In this document: positions 1-11,127 of the stretch, piece by piece
How the letters are laid out: each line of letters starts with the position of its first letter
Position numbering within the stretch: position 1 is the stretch's first letter
Translations under genes and position numbers: made by a program
Assembly (NCBI GenBank): GCA_034008185.1
Contig: CM067082.1
Span: 10,958,984-11,022,983, forward strand
Origin: Gorsachius magnificus
Lineage: Eukaryota > Chordata > Aves > Pelecaniformes > Ardeidae
Direction of reading: 5' to 3'
DNA: 64,000 nt
Notes under the pieces: model-generated
The model's input: the letters and a program-made list of their open reading frames with translations, nothing else
Databases searched by the model: none
Told to the model about the DNA's origin: nothing

Positions 1-1584
1 TCCTCTAACAATTTCTCTTCTTTCTGCACCAGCACTTGCTCCCTCTTTGTCTGTAAGCTTCATTTCATAGTCTTCGCTGGGTTGGATCTGGTGCTTTCTT
101 GCTACATTTTCTGTCAGCCTTTCTCACAGAACACATTTCTCAGTGGAAACCTCCTGGCCCACATATGTTTTCCATATGCCCATGACTGGAATAGGCTCAT
201 GCACTCGATGGGGGTAGAGGTTGCAATTCTTTCTCTTTTCAGGGAGGCTTGGCCCAAATCAGCACACGCTGCTTCTCTTGAGCACATCAGTGTTTCCCCC
301 AACAAACACGGCTGGGCGGCTGCCACTTTTAAGTGATACCGAAACAACATGAGCTAGATTGTCCTTTTATCAGACGCGGTTTTAGCCCTCCCTCCACACC
401 CTCATTAACTGTGTTGAACTTAGTGGCAGAACTTTCTGTGACTAAGATCAGGTAACAGTTAGTGTATTTTATATCTGTATCATATCATTCTTTCCTCACC
501 CCAATACACTAATTTTCTCAGGCGCACATTTAAACCCCCTAGCTACAGTCTAGCATTAAGCTAAACCTTTGAAACTCTCAGTGCAAAATTTAGAAAAAAC
601 CAGATTGGATGTTTAGCTGGAAAAGCAATATTTATTTTTTTTTAACTCCCTTTATCATTGTTAATTTTGTGATCCCGAGGGATTTTCACTGGTGGGTGAA
701 AATTCCGTCCAGAATTATTTGGTCAACAGCTAGATTAGCAAGGCTATGGGAATAGCTCTACAGTAGTGTTATCCATCAGTGTGTACACACCTGTTTACCA
801 TTAGAGGTGAAGTGAGGTTAGCAGAAGCGATAACTTTTTGGATAGGAGAATGAAGAAAGGCCATGGGGATGCACCTACAGAAAGACATTTGACCTTCCAG
901 TGAAAAGAGAGCATCAAAGAAATGAGAAACCACCTCATCATGTGGAAAAGAGTCATGAAGAAAGGCAGAGAAAAGATGAATTTGAGAAGACTCTCAAAGT
1001 GTGCAAAAATGAAGGCGTTAATTAGTGGATGGAGACTGTCAGTCCAGAAGTGTGATTTTTCTGTACAGGTTAGAGAGTGAATCTAAGAGTTATTTAAGTT
1101 CTGTGTCTGTGTGCAAAGAATAAACAGGCCCCCAAAGCAGTGCGGTGACATTACCACAATGCTTACCCTCACACCCAAATTCAGAAGCTCTGCGAAGTTT
1201 AGGTGCAATGATGTTTATGCAACTTTTCCTTCCAGAACTGGTGCATTTGATGGGCTAGACATACCCGTGGCTTCCCCCAAAAGCTGGATTAATTGTGCTT
1301 TGGTTTAGCTGTCCACAGTGTAGAAACACATGCATATGAGCCAGTCACCCATGGATTTCTTCACAGTTGATGGAGAAAAATAACAATTTTCAGAACATTA
1401 TCCTGTGATGTATTTTAGATTTCTACCTCACTGTGAGATGAATTATGCCCAGAAGGGCCTGTTTCTCTCCACTGATGATAAAGGAGCAATGTAGGAGAAA
1501 GAAGGAAAACAGAAGAAAGGAATACTTTTTCTTGTTCTCACCTAAGGAGTAAATTTACATGGTTAGCTCAGAGGTAAAGGTAAA
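1..1584. other. Non-coding unique DNA, no gene recognised
   Basis: AT-rich sequence with stop codons scattered in all frames. The open frames near 82-350 on both strands and 1111-1308 on the plus strand overlap or lack splice context, and their translations resemble no family I know. No CR1 fragment or microsatellite is seen here. Confidence 0.6.
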
Positions 1585-1659
1585 GGTGTCCCTGCTCACT
1601 GCAGGGGGGTTGGACTAGATGACCTCTAAAGGTCCCTTCCAACCCAAAACATTCTATGA
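1585..1659 (+). mobile_element. CR1 LINE, type A, extreme 3' UTR fragment
   Basis: The segment matches the last 75 bp of the other type A CR1 copies in this window. It has the GTGTCCCTGCTCACTGCAGG hairpin, then GGTTGGACTAGATGACCTC, then CCAACCCAAAACATTCTATG. It carries a single terminal ATTCTATG unit and no coding sequence. This is the usual product of severe 5' truncation during target-primed reverse transcription. Its bases mix variants: the hairpin loop is TCACT, as in the 9709-10152 copy, but AAAGGTCC follows, as in the 14208-14704 copy. Confidence 0.93.
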
Positions 1660-1679
1660 AACAACTGCAAGGAACTTAC

Positions 1680-1940
1680 TGGAGTGCTGCCTGACAGAAT
1701 ATGCAGAAAAAATGAATCCAATGGCTGCAAGCTGTGTGTATGCTCTGCACAGCCGCATTCTTCTGGCAATGGACCCCTTTCCATTTTGTTGTGATTAATG
1801 CCACATTTTCTGCAAGTAAATTTTGTCCGGGCCATTTGCTGACCTTTGCAGCCCTTCTTTGCACTTCCATATGCATTTTTAATCAGATTCCCTTTGGTCT
1901 TACTGAACTTTTCATTTGAAATGCAGAGTTTTGGCTTGAC
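1680..1940 (-). other. Exon-like segment (unproven), 87 codons, Cys/His-containing
   Basis: On the minus strand a T-rich acceptor ending TTTTTGCAG lies just above 1940 and a consensus donor CCA|GTAAGT lies just below 1680. The 261 nt between them are one uninterrupted frame of 87 codons that starts and ends on codon boundaries (phase 0-0). The translation is lysine-rich in its first half. It then holds a CRKCG pair followed by His and a CGCAEH cluster, which could in principle bind a metal. I recognise no family. Against it: two other frames are also open through part of this stretch, so the lack of stops is partly compositional, and pseudo-exons are common. A CR1 tail lies about 20 bp beyond the donor, which is allowed in an intron. 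Confidence 0.25.
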
Positions 1941-2429
1941 CTGCAAAAATCAACTCTTTTTTGCAAAGTCAAGCCCATTGCTGCAATAACCTTGCTCTGA
2001 CCTTGTTATCAGTTACACTACAAATAATCTGTTAACTAATCCATTTCCTAATCTACTCATTTTCAGCAGTCTTGTTTTTGCAGCTTCCAGTAGTTGTCAT
2101 GCTTCTTCCAAAGTGTACCATCAGTTTTCAGTGCCTTTGGAGCTGCCACATCCAATACTGGGGAAGATTCTAATCTGTCTAACTTCCCTGCAGTAATGTT
2201 TCCTTCCAGGTACAATTAGAGAAACTGCAACCATTTCTTCCACTTCTGTGCCTCAAAGGAAGGATTTGAATTTCTTGGATCTCACTGGCAGAGTTATAGA
2301 AATTCACTGCTTCTATTATGTCTCATACCTGTAGTTATTTTTGAGTCCCACAGGATCCTGTTGAAAGCAGGTAGAAATCCTAATGTGCCATTAAACATTA
2401 GATACATCGGACTGAAAGGATCTTGTTGG

Positions 2430-2540
2430 TGATTCAGTCCAGGCCTTGGGGAATCAGAGGTAAGGAAGGTCCATGAAGCATCCAGTTTCCCCCATTCCTG
2501 ACAGCCTATGTCCATGACAGCTTCCCAATGATCTCTCATT
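2430..2540 (-). mobile_element. Possible ancient CR1 3' remnant
   Basis: Read on the minus strand, the segment has GGCTGTCAGGAATGGGGG, then an ACTGGATGCTTCATGGACC block. These resemble the 3' UTR of old amniote CR1 families, where a TGGACC(TTT)-GTCTGA block precedes the end. The match is interrupted and no terminal octamer survives, so this is a weak call made from memory of the family. RepeatMasker with ancient CR1 consensi would decide it. Confidence 0.28.
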
Positions 2541-5500
2541 TATCAAAGCCCTCTAGGAAACAAGTCTGACAGCCATCAGATGCCATAGAAAATGAGCTAG
2601 AAAGGAGAAGAGCAAGGAAATGAGCAGAAGAGATTGAGAGCATCAATAAAATTGTATACAGAGTTGAAAAAGGGGGAAGCTGACACTATTGGGACCACAA
2701 GATGGGGAACCAGGAGATGTGGAAAGTGTTGATGTCATCTGCTTCATGAAAGACAAGTAGATATGTGAAACATTCAAAGTATGAAATCACTTATTCAACC
2801 ATGAAAATAAACCATGGTACTGAAAATTGCTCATAATATAAAGGGAGGATTAATCTCACAGAACTGTAACTAGAAAGTCAGATATCAGGCTAGGCTACCT
2901 CCCCGGTAGTCAGTGGAGAACCAGTCAGTACCATAAGCAGAGTTTAGGGTGCCGTACGCTGTATGGCCTTTTCTAGGAGACATTGATACTTGGCCAAGTG
3001 TATCTCATCTGGCCTCACTCTTGCAAGACTGCATAATTCTGTGATGCCTCAGGCGTTTATCACTACAGAGCAAGCCAAGTGCTGTCCTCACTGTATAACC
3101 AATTTATAAATGTTTGTTTCATGCATCGTAAATGGCACCTTCATGTGTTCTTCGCCAAACACCCTGACTTTAGCTTTATTCAATTAGTAATGAAGAAGCA
3201 TGAAACATTAAAGACTTAGAACTTTGGTGACTTTATGCACTGATGTTTGGCACTTCATCAGCAAGAAAACACTGGTTTCCTATGGACATAGTTACACATT
3301 GGTGGGGGCAGAACCAAAGTCAACAAACATTTTAATTACCCTATGTACCATATCCGCAGGTATCACATTACAGACCATGTACTTCAGAGAAAGCCGCAGC
3401 TTAGCTGCAAGGAGACCAGAGCCTTTGCATCAGGGAAGGTCAAAAGTCAAAGGAAATGCCAGTAGAAGCAGTAGTCACAGAAAAGGAGCTTAATAAACCC
3501 CTCATCTTTTTTGTTTACCCCTGATTTCTCATTTATTGTATAATAGCAGCAAACCTAAATGCATAACGACATAAGAAGCAGCTGGACTATGTTTGCTCAA
3601 GAAGGGGACTCAGCTGACAATGTAGACAGGAACTCAGTTAATCAAAACGCGCTGTTTTTCTGCTCATCAGCCACCCAGGAGGCCATGCACGCAGTAGCTG
3701 GAATTAAGTCCTCACATTTGCACTGATGGATAGGATGTCTTTGACAACTCCGTGACAGAAGGAAAAAATTGCCACTGATGTTAAGTATGTAAATAAAGTC
3801 AATGGATGAGATTGATGCAATTGCATGTCTAGTGTGTATACATACTTGCTTTAATTGGATGTGGGTCCCGGATAATGCTGGATATTGCTGGACAACTGCA
3901 TACCCACCAGGCTGCCTTCCCACCTTCCTGTAGCCATCCAGGCCTGACTCTTGATCACAGCTATTCTGGTATAGTCTTTCTCTCTTAATGGATTCTACTC
4001 AGATCTTAGATAAATTCAGTTACAACAAGGCCCAGATGTGCTAACGCAGGGTTTTGAGTAGATGTGGTCAGGGCATAATTATCTCATTGCGGTATGTGGG
4101 CTTGTGATATGGGGTGGCTGGAGCACTGGGCAGCTGCCTTTGCAGGCTTTGTACCAAGGTCCAACTGCCCCCAAGCAGCCTTGACCCTCACCCCGACCTC
4201 TGTCCTGAACCTCCTTGGTGTGTTATCTGCTGTGATTGCTGGCCTTCATCCTTTGCCACCGCTAACAATGTGAACACGCTGAAACTACCACAGTCTATTT
4301 CTGTTCTGCCTAACATGCTATGACTGGACCATCATGGAGACTGCCAGGAGGTGCCAGCACTTTCAAGTGGTCCTGTCACTGTGGTGCAGATGTGCAGTGC
4401 AGATCTAAAGCAATGAGCAACCCCAAGTGCCTTTTCTTCTGCTTAGAAAAGGTTACTTTTTCACTGTCTCTCTGGTGATTCTTGCTTTCTTTGGTCCTTC
4501 CTGAGTGACCCCCGGAGGTTCTGCTGGGATGGAGATGTATGACACTTCCTTACAGAAACCCAGAGCTCAGGGTCTCAGTTAAATCTCATGCTGTGCCACT
4601 GATTTCTTATGTAGCATTGGACAGCCCCCCTAGACATCCAGAAACTGGTAGAAATGTGGCTCAGACCCCTTCTGCACAGCCTTCACTCCTACTCGTGCCT
4701 CCACATTTAAGGGAGAGTTGAGAGAGCTGACCTCCTGCTATGCTGGGCTGAGCAAAGAGCAGAGCAGTGATGGCCACGGTTAACCTAGCTGCTCCAAAGA
4801 AGTGATCTGAACATGATGTCCTAGGGACAGAGAGGTGCTTGGATGCTGCACTGATGGATTTTAAACATTCAGAATTTACCACAAGCATCACAATATTTAT
4901 CTGGGTTAGATGGTTAATTTTGATAGTAAAATTGCCCATTTAGTAATGTGACCATTTCAAATAGCCTGTTCTATAGTAAATAACACACCTGCTCTCAAGT
5001 CAGTAATAGTTTACTTACATTTTGTGCTCTTTTAATGTAGCTCACTGGCATAAGCAGATTCATTCCAGTAATTAGATTTATCCTGGTGCACGATCTGACT
5101 TTTCATTATTACCCAGAAGAAAGCTGATATTCCGACTGACTGCAGAATTAGATCCTTAGTCTTACAACAGGAGATGGTGGTTGTTTATCAATATCCCATA
5201 GAAATTAAAGCTGTAGATTATGTATTATCTGTTAAACATAGTCATCCAACAATTAGTCTGCATTTCAGAACTTGGGAGGTAGGTGCTTGCAGGTCACGCC
5301 TGCTATGGAAAAACGTGAATGGGAAAAATGACTCTTCTTCCACATTCACGAAAGGTTTAAAAAATTACTAAAGCTGCTGCCAGGTCACCTGTAACAAGTT
5401 CCAATTCCCAGAAGCATGTGGGAGAATTTTCAAAGTCAAAAATCAATGGCTATGAAATTACACATTAGTCTAGGGGAGTGTACTTTGCCTGTTTTCACAG

Positions 5501-6299
5501 CTAACATTCATCTTCCTATGGTAATAGTGGTGCAGACAATTTGCCACGGTAAAGTTGATCTATAAGTGTTTTAATTAAAGTTCTGACAGCAAATTGAAAT
5601 CTTATTTTACTTACTGAGCAGACAGAATTTATCTCCCTCTCACCTGAGAACTCAGGCTTAGAGGAGGACCTCAGGACTGGCGCAAGTCTGGGAGGAACAT
5701 TAGGAAAACACACACGCTCATCAAGCTCTAAGTTAATGCTCTTATGTCTTCTCTCCCACAATGCAAACAAGGAGCTATAAGAACTGGGTTGTTGTGGCTT
5801 GGATACTTCTTGGACACCAAGACTCACCAGCCCCTTAGCAGAGGTCTCTGGACACCTAGGAACCCCTAGCAGGGATTTTTTAGCTGGCTAACACATAGGT
5901 AAGAGGTGAGATACGCTGTCCTTTCTGAGGAGGGCTTGGAGGCTGAATGGAGAAGGGAGATGATAGGGAAAAAAACGTTACATCTGCTCCGAGGAATCTC
6001 TTCCCTCATGTCAGAATAAGGTGACAGCAGAAGGAAGGAGAGGATTGTCACAGGGTTTTGACAGGTCTCAAGCAAGTGCTCTGAAATGATGAGGAAACTG
6101 AGGCAAGAGTCTGTTGCAAATTTTATTGATTTCTAAGACTCTGGTGTGGTGCATAAGACAAAGCACAAGTCTGAGCAGGCTTAAGACAAAGGCGAAGTAG
6201 GTACTTGCCCAGGGTGGAAAAGTCTAAATGGCAAAATTACAGTTTTGAGACACAATGAGAGAGGCCCCTCCAGTCTCAGAGCAACACTGGTGTCTCTTT

Positions 6300-6720
6300 A
6301 AGAGGTGTGTGCTGGGTCGGTGACGGGGTGCTGGTGGTGGGGCTCCCCAGGCACATGCAAAGGGGGTGCAGCAGGATGGAGCAAAACCCCCAGCAGCACT
6401 ACCAAATGCTGAAGTACCCGGCCCCCAGCGCTGACACCCTCTTGGCAGCTTTGCCTCTTCCATTGCTGAAAAAAAGGCTGGGCACGTTCAGGGTTGCATC
6501 CGCAGAGAAGGCGAGGTGTGGGAGACCGGGCTCCTGGTTGCGTGCATCACTCCTTCCCCCCACGGGGCAACATGTGCACCGTCAGCTGTGGCAGAGGAAT
6601 GGGTTTAGGACAGGACTGCTGCAAGAACAGGCCGCTGATTTTTGTCCTCCTGAGTTATGTAGGTGATGCTGGTGTGCAGAGGAGCTGCTCTGCTTCCCCT
6701 GCCAACATTAACTTTGCCTT
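6300..6720. other. GC-rich patch, no promoter or gene identified
   Basis: This stretch is clearly richer in G+C than its surroundings and has several CpG dinucleotides. It is open in several frames on both strands (a 119-codon frame at 6307-6666 + and a 79-codon frame at 6224-6463 -), as GC-rich sequence tends to be. I see no TATA box, splice-flanked exon or protein similarity. It may be a decayed CpG island or simply a compositional island. Confidence 0.4.
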
Positions 6721-7208
6721 CACTGATGAGAGATCCTTTAATCTGTGAGTTTAGATATCCCACCTTTTCGTAATTTATGGATGAGAAGTGCCTGTCCCTT
6801 TCCACTGACTGCAGAAGGGATCTGTAAGGGTATGGAAAGATGCTGGAAGGTGTCTCAGAGGTCCTGAGAAAAACCTAATATAAATCAAAATGTGTAACCA
6901 AAGCTTTGCAGCCATAAAGAGAAAAACATTAGCTTCTAGGAATTCAGCAAGAGAATTAAGTAATCTAGAACATGATGTATAATGGTCTTGTATCTTGTCA
7001 ACTAAATTTGCACTGGGATCAGCTGAGATAACTCAGTTTTCCGTGTTCCCAGTTTTCCATGTGCAAAGCCAGTACAAAAGATCAAAAAGCAGAAGCCTCA
7101 ATTGGAAAGATGCTAATATTTTGATTAAGCTTTAATTTGAGAAGTGACCTGAGAATTGGCAAACCATAAGGGTATACACCTTTGCCTTCAAAAATACCCC
7201 CTATAGGT

Positions 7209-7268
7209 TATATATATACATACACACACACACACACACACATATACATATATATATATTTTTTTTTT
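7209..7268. repeat. Compound TA/CA microsatellite followed by a T run
   Basis: A TATATATA stretch runs into about a dozen CA units, then into TATA again, and ends in a run of T. Such arrays mutate in length and are often polymorphic between individuals. Confidence 0.95.
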
Positions 7269-9132
7269 CAGATGGGGCAGAAAAGCCCTAGAAAACCACC
7301 AAAGCACATGCTTAGTTTTCACAAAGTGTGAGACCATGGAAAAGATCCATACCACTTTCTTTTGGGTTAACCACTAAGAGTGGCAGCTCCTTTTGGGACT
7401 CACATAGCAGCTTGGTTTTGTAATTATTTATAGTACATTAATTTTCAGTCAGGAAAGAACTAATTGTTTACTATTAGCATAACACTCAATTTGAAATAAT
7501 TAAGGAGAACTCTGGTTTGCACTAATCTTAATCTAAGTCTGAAATGTATCCCCAAAGTCCATTAAAAACAAAGCAAAACCCACTGTTAATTAGTGATTTA
7601 CTCCGTTACAATAGCTGGGAGTTTTAACAAGTTCAACCAAGGACTATACGACATTATAAAATAAATCTCCTTGTTTGTCACATTTGAGAGTTACTAATAA
7701 AGAGGGTAATTCAGCATTATAAAAGTGCTTACTTTGTCTGGGGAGGCGTCACAGGGTGTCAGTATTCTATAATTCACATGGTGGTGGATCAGAAGAGAGA
7801 TATAAATTGTTTGGTTGGGGGAAATTAACTGAGGATTGATTCTCTCTGTTTTAATTTAGCATCAGAATGCTAGAAAACTCCTAAAAGCAGATGGGCTATT
7901 GATCCGACAAGAGGATAATCAGTGCATCAAAACAGGGGGAGGATGAGAAATGGGAACTCTTGAGGCTCTTCAGTGATTGCCGCCTTAGACAGAGAGGTCT
8001 TATTCTCAGCGAGTGAGGGGGGGAAAGGGAGCTAAGGGAGGAGAGGCTGCTTTGGGACAAACCCTTACCCTGAGAGAAGCTGAAAAAACATACTTAGCAG
8101 AGAAGGAAATGTAAAATCGAAGAGGGAAGATCTTAAATTATAAGAGGATGGGGGAAAGAAAGCCCTCACAATCACTCACTGAGGACACACAATCCATCAA
8201 TGTCCATCCTGTCTGCAGGGCATTAATTGTCATGTTCATGAAAGGAACTTGAGAGTCCTGAGGGGTTGGGTTCCCAAGAAACCAAGTATCTTCTGCTATG
8301 TGAGGTCCAAGCCCTGGCATGAGCTTCCATGGTTCTTTATTTCTCTGTGAAGTTTCTGAAGGAATGGAAATAATTAACGAGCTGGTTGTGTCTCTTTGGC
8401 TCTGGGAGCAGAGCATTTCTGTGTCCATGTTAGCCACACACAAATGATGCTGTCCGATGGGAGCCTGCGTTACGGCCAGAGTCAGGGCGTTCTGACTCCT
8501 GGCACGGCACACAGTTATGTGCAGTGTCCTAAAAGCAGCACAGGAGCATCACTGCTTGAGGAGAAGAATAGGGATGGGAGGGATAAAATTCTCGTGTTCA
8601 GCCAGCAGTACTTAACACAGATCCTGGAGGGAATCCAGACAGCCTTAAAGTGATATTTATGTTTCCCTGATCTTGGTTGCCTTCCTGACACAGCTTCTCT
8701 CTGGCAAAATATGGATGACCCAGAAGCGGCTCTGTCTTGCACACACCCTTGTAATCCTGTAGTCCTAATACAGCCTTTGAGAAATAGCTGGGTAATGCTG
8801 CAGCCCTTTGCCAGATGGTACACCCTACTGCGGGGTGTCTGTGCACACCGAGGGGGGCTATGGGAGCATGGTCTGTTGAATGATGCACCCGAATGAGACT
8901 GGTCTACGAACCATAGGCTTCTGCAGCGACTCTAAGCAAACCACTGCCTCTTTCTGCCTAGTTATGTAAAAACAGAATGACAATTGCTTTCCCTTTAACC
9001 TTCATGTGGCTGCTTTTATTGTAAGTATGTCTAGGATGCTCTCTCATTGTGTAGAACACCTCACACAAGAAAGTTTGTTGTCATTTAGTTATCTCTCAAA
9101 TGGGGTGTTAGCATCATTTCACACATCACTGG
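7269..9132. other. Non-coding unique DNA
   Basis: The interval 7400-7700 is AT-rich, repeat-free and holds TTAATTAG and CTAATTG homeodomain-type cores. By eye it resembles conserved non-coding DNA, but this is only an impression. The exon-like segment 8180-8355 is described separately. Overlapping open frames at 8396-8896 on both strands have no splice or homology support. Confidence 0.55.
8180..8355 (-). other. Exon-like segment (unproven), 58 full codons
   Basis: On the minus strand a strong pyrimidine-rich acceptor (ATTATTTCCATTCCTTCAG) precedes 8355, and a donor CTCA|GTGAGT follows 8180. The enclosed 176 nt are open in one frame, starting with two bases of a split codon and ending on a codon boundary. 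The translation has a balanced composition (two Trp, several Pro and Gly) but resembles nothing I know. The same frame stays open upstream of the acceptor to about 8512, so splicing is not required to explain it. It is most likely a pseudo-exon unless transcripts say otherwise. Confidence 0.2.
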
Positions 9133-9142
9133 GTATGACCAC

Positions 9143-9712
9143 TTGAGGAACCTGAATGCACATAAGTCCATGGGACCTGATGAGATGCATCCCAGAGTCC
9201 TGAGGGAATTGGCCAATGTAGTTGCCAAGCCACTCTCCGTGATATTTGAAAAGTCATGGCAGTCAGGTGAAGTCCCCGGTGACTGGAAAAAGGGAAATAT
9301 TGTGCCCATTTTCAAAAAGGGTAGAAAGGAAGACGCCAGGAAGTACCGACCTGTCAGCCTCACCTCTGTGCCTGGGAAGATCATGGAACAGATCCTCCTA
9401 GAAGCTATGCTAAGGCACATGGAAGCCAGGGAGGTAATTCGAGATAGCCAGCATGGCTTCACCAAGGGCAAGTCCTGCCTGACCAACCTAGCAACTTTTT
9501 ATGATGGTGTGACAACAACAGTGGAAAAGGGAAAACCAATGGATGTCATCTATCTGGACTTCTGCAAAGCCTTTGACATGTTCCCCCACAACATCCTTCT
9601 CTCTAAATTGGAGAGCTATGGATTTGACGGGTGGACTGTTCGGTGGATAAGGAATTGGTTGGATGGTCACATCCAGAGGGTAGTGGTCAACAGTTCGATG
9701 TCCAGATACTAA
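9143..9712 (+). pseudogene. CR1 ORF2 fragment: reverse transcriptase, N-terminal half
   Basis: This is an open frame of 189 codons. It begins inside the reverse transcriptase with [15 protein letters not shown] and continues through the fingers motif ([16 protein letters not shown], about residues 69-84). Palm motif A follows as YLDFCKAFD at residues 137-145, and its first Asp (codon 9557-9559) is the metal-binding residue. The frame ends in the nested CR1: the last few codons from about 9709 belong to the inserted copy. The family copies its own RNA at a nicked target site. This fragment lacks the endonuclease upstream and motif C downstream. No host gene neighbours it. Confidence 0.93.
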
Positions 9713-10152
9713 AATGATCCGAGGGCTGGAACACCTCTCTTATGAGGACAGGCTGAGGGAGTTGGGCTTGTTCAGCCTGGAGAAGAGAAGGCTGCGGGGA
9801 GACCTGATTACGGCCTTTCAGTATCTAAAGGGGGCCTATAGGAAAGATGGGGATAATAAAGTAGGGCCAGCTGTGTCAGGACACGGGGTAATGGTTTTAA
9901 ACTAAACCAGGGTAGATTTAGACTGGATATAGGGAGGAAATTCTTTACAACGAGGGTGGTGAAACACTGGAACAGGTTGCCCAGAGAGGTGGTGGAGGCC
10001 CCATCCCTGGGAACATTCAAGGCCAGGTTGGATGGGGCTCTGAGCAACCTGATCTGGTTAGCGGTGTCCCTGCTCACTGCAGGGGGGTTGGACTAGATGA
10101 CCTCTAGGGGTCCCTTCCAACCCAAAACATTCTATGATTCTATGATTCTATG
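9709..10152 (+). mobile_element. CR1 LINE, type A, nested inside the 9133-11127 CR1
   Basis: The sequence jumps from motif A of the host copy straight to CTAAAATGATCCGAGGGCTG, which normally lies near the end of ORF2. It then runs through the C-terminal region and 3' UTR to about three ATTCTATG units before the host CR1 resumes. The insert is a 5'-truncated copy in the same orientation. Its start is uncertain by 2 bp (TA shared at 9707-9708) and its end by about 4 bp. The base string GATA occurs on both sides of the junction and could be a short target duplication. The open frame 9714-9905 within it is broken by small deletions near 9857 compared with the copy at 14208-14704. Confidence 0.94.
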
Positions 10153-10162
10153 ATAGAGACCG

Positions 10163-10390
10163 GTGACGAGTGGTGTCCCTCAGGGGTCCGTACTGGGACC
10201 AGTGCTGTTTAATATATTCATTGATGACATAGACAGCGAGATTGAATGCACCCTCAGCAAGTTTGCAGATGACACCAAGCTGAGTGGTGTGGTTGACGCA
10301 CCAGAAGGACGGGATGTCATCCAGAGAGACCTGGACAGGCTGGAGAGGTGGGCCTCTGTGAACCTCATGCAAGGTCCTGCACCTGGGTAG
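10163..10390 (+). pseudogene. CR1 ORF2 fragment: reverse transcriptase motif C region
   Basis: The open frame of 75 codons starts at [18 protein letters not shown], the conserved block upstream of motif C. The catalytic FADD tetrad is intact at 10262-10273. It belongs to the outer, older CR1 and is the downstream continuation of the fragment at 9143-9708. After NLM the frame is lost by a 19-nt deletion at 10369/10370, judged by comparison with the copy at 60965-61917, which keeps these bases. Both active-site Asp motifs (A and C) survive in this one element, although split by the nested insertion. Confidence 0.93.
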
Positions 10391-10457
10391 GGGCAACCCC
10401 TGGTATCAATACAGGCTGGGGGTAGAAAGGATCAAGAGCAGCCCTGCCGAGAGGGAC

Positions 10458-11024
10458 TTGGGGGTACTGATGGATGAAAAGCTGGACATGAGCTGGCAAT
10501 GTGCGCTGGTGGCCCAGAAGGCCAACCGTACCCTGGGCTGCATCAAGAGAGGCGTGGCCAGCAGGTCGAGGGAGGTGATTCTGCCCCTCTACTCTGCTCT
10601 GGTGAGACCTCACCTGGAATACTGCGTCCAGCTCTGGAGCCCTCAGCACAAGGATATGGAACTGTTGGAGCGGGTCCAGAGGAGGGCTACTAAAATGATC
10701 CGAGGGCTGGAGCACCTCTCCTATGGGGACAGGCTGACAGAGTTGGGCTTGTTCAGCCTGGAGAAAAGAAGGCTGCGGGGAGACCTGATTACGGCCTTTC
10801 AGTACTTAAAGGGAGCCTATAGGAAAGATGGGGACAATCTTTTTAGTAGGGCCAGCTGTGACAGGACAAGGGGTAATGGTTTTAAACTAAAACAGGGTAG
10901 GTTTAGATATAAGGAGGAAATTCCTTACAATGAGAGTGGTAAAACACTGGAACGGGTTGTCCAGAGAGGTAGTGGAGGCCCCATCCCTGGGAAACATTCA
11001 AGGCCAGGTTGGATGGGGCTCTGA
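10458..11024 (+). pseudogene. CR1 ORF2 fragment: C-terminal region
   Basis: The open frame covers the post-polymerase C-terminal part of CR1 ORF2, with recognisable blocks [50 protein letters not shown] and [20 protein letters not shown]. Near 10906, five bases present in sibling copies are missing. The final part is therefore read out of frame and loses the normal ending (GALSNLI in sister copies). It is a decayed part of the 9133-11127 element and has no host function that I can see. Confidence 0.92.
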
Positions 11025-11127
11025 GCAACCTTATCTAGTTAACAGTGTCCCTGCTTACTGCAGGGGGGTTGGACTAGATGACCTCTAAAGGTCCCTTCCA
11101 ACCCCAAGCTTTCTATGATTCTATGAT

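Larger units (their letters stand above)
1941..7208. other. Non-coding unique DNA with a possible ancient CR1 and a GC-rich patch
   Basis: Apart from the segments listed separately I see no gene. Small open frames (for example 3224-3493 + and 3642-3923 -) have no supporting context. A 44-nt minus-strand segment at 5644-5687 has a pyrimidine-rich acceptor and a GTGAGA donor, but it is too short to weigh. Confidence 0.6.
9133..11127 (+). mobile_element. CR1 LINE, type A, 5'-truncated and interrupted by a nested CR1
   Basis: This element encodes part of the CR1 ORF2 polyprotein, in the order reverse transcriptase fingers and palm (9143-9708), then, after the nested insertion at 9709-10152, palm motif C (10163-10390), then the C-terminal region (10458-11024) and the 3' UTR ending in two ATTCTATG-type units at 11127. 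The endonuclease and ORF1 are missing because of 5' truncation. Host-copy sequence resumes at GAGACCGGTGACG right after the nested copy, and this matches the expected continuation of the same CR1 frame. Decay includes a TAG at the junction codon where CR1 normally has Trp, a 19-nt deletion at 10369/10370 and a 5-nt deletion near 10906 relative to other copies here. It cannot make active enzyme. Confidence 0.95.

Noticed and set aside
5644..5687. A 44-nt minus-strand segment between CCTCCCAG and CTCAG|GTGAGA
   Set aside because: Splice signals are fair but the segment is too short to distinguish from background.
9143..11024. Possibility of an endogenous retrovirus, suggested by reverse transcriptase motifs
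   Set aside because: The motif spelling (YLDFCKAFD and FADD), the lack of LTRs and the ATTCTATG tail identify a CR1 non-LTR retrotransposon.
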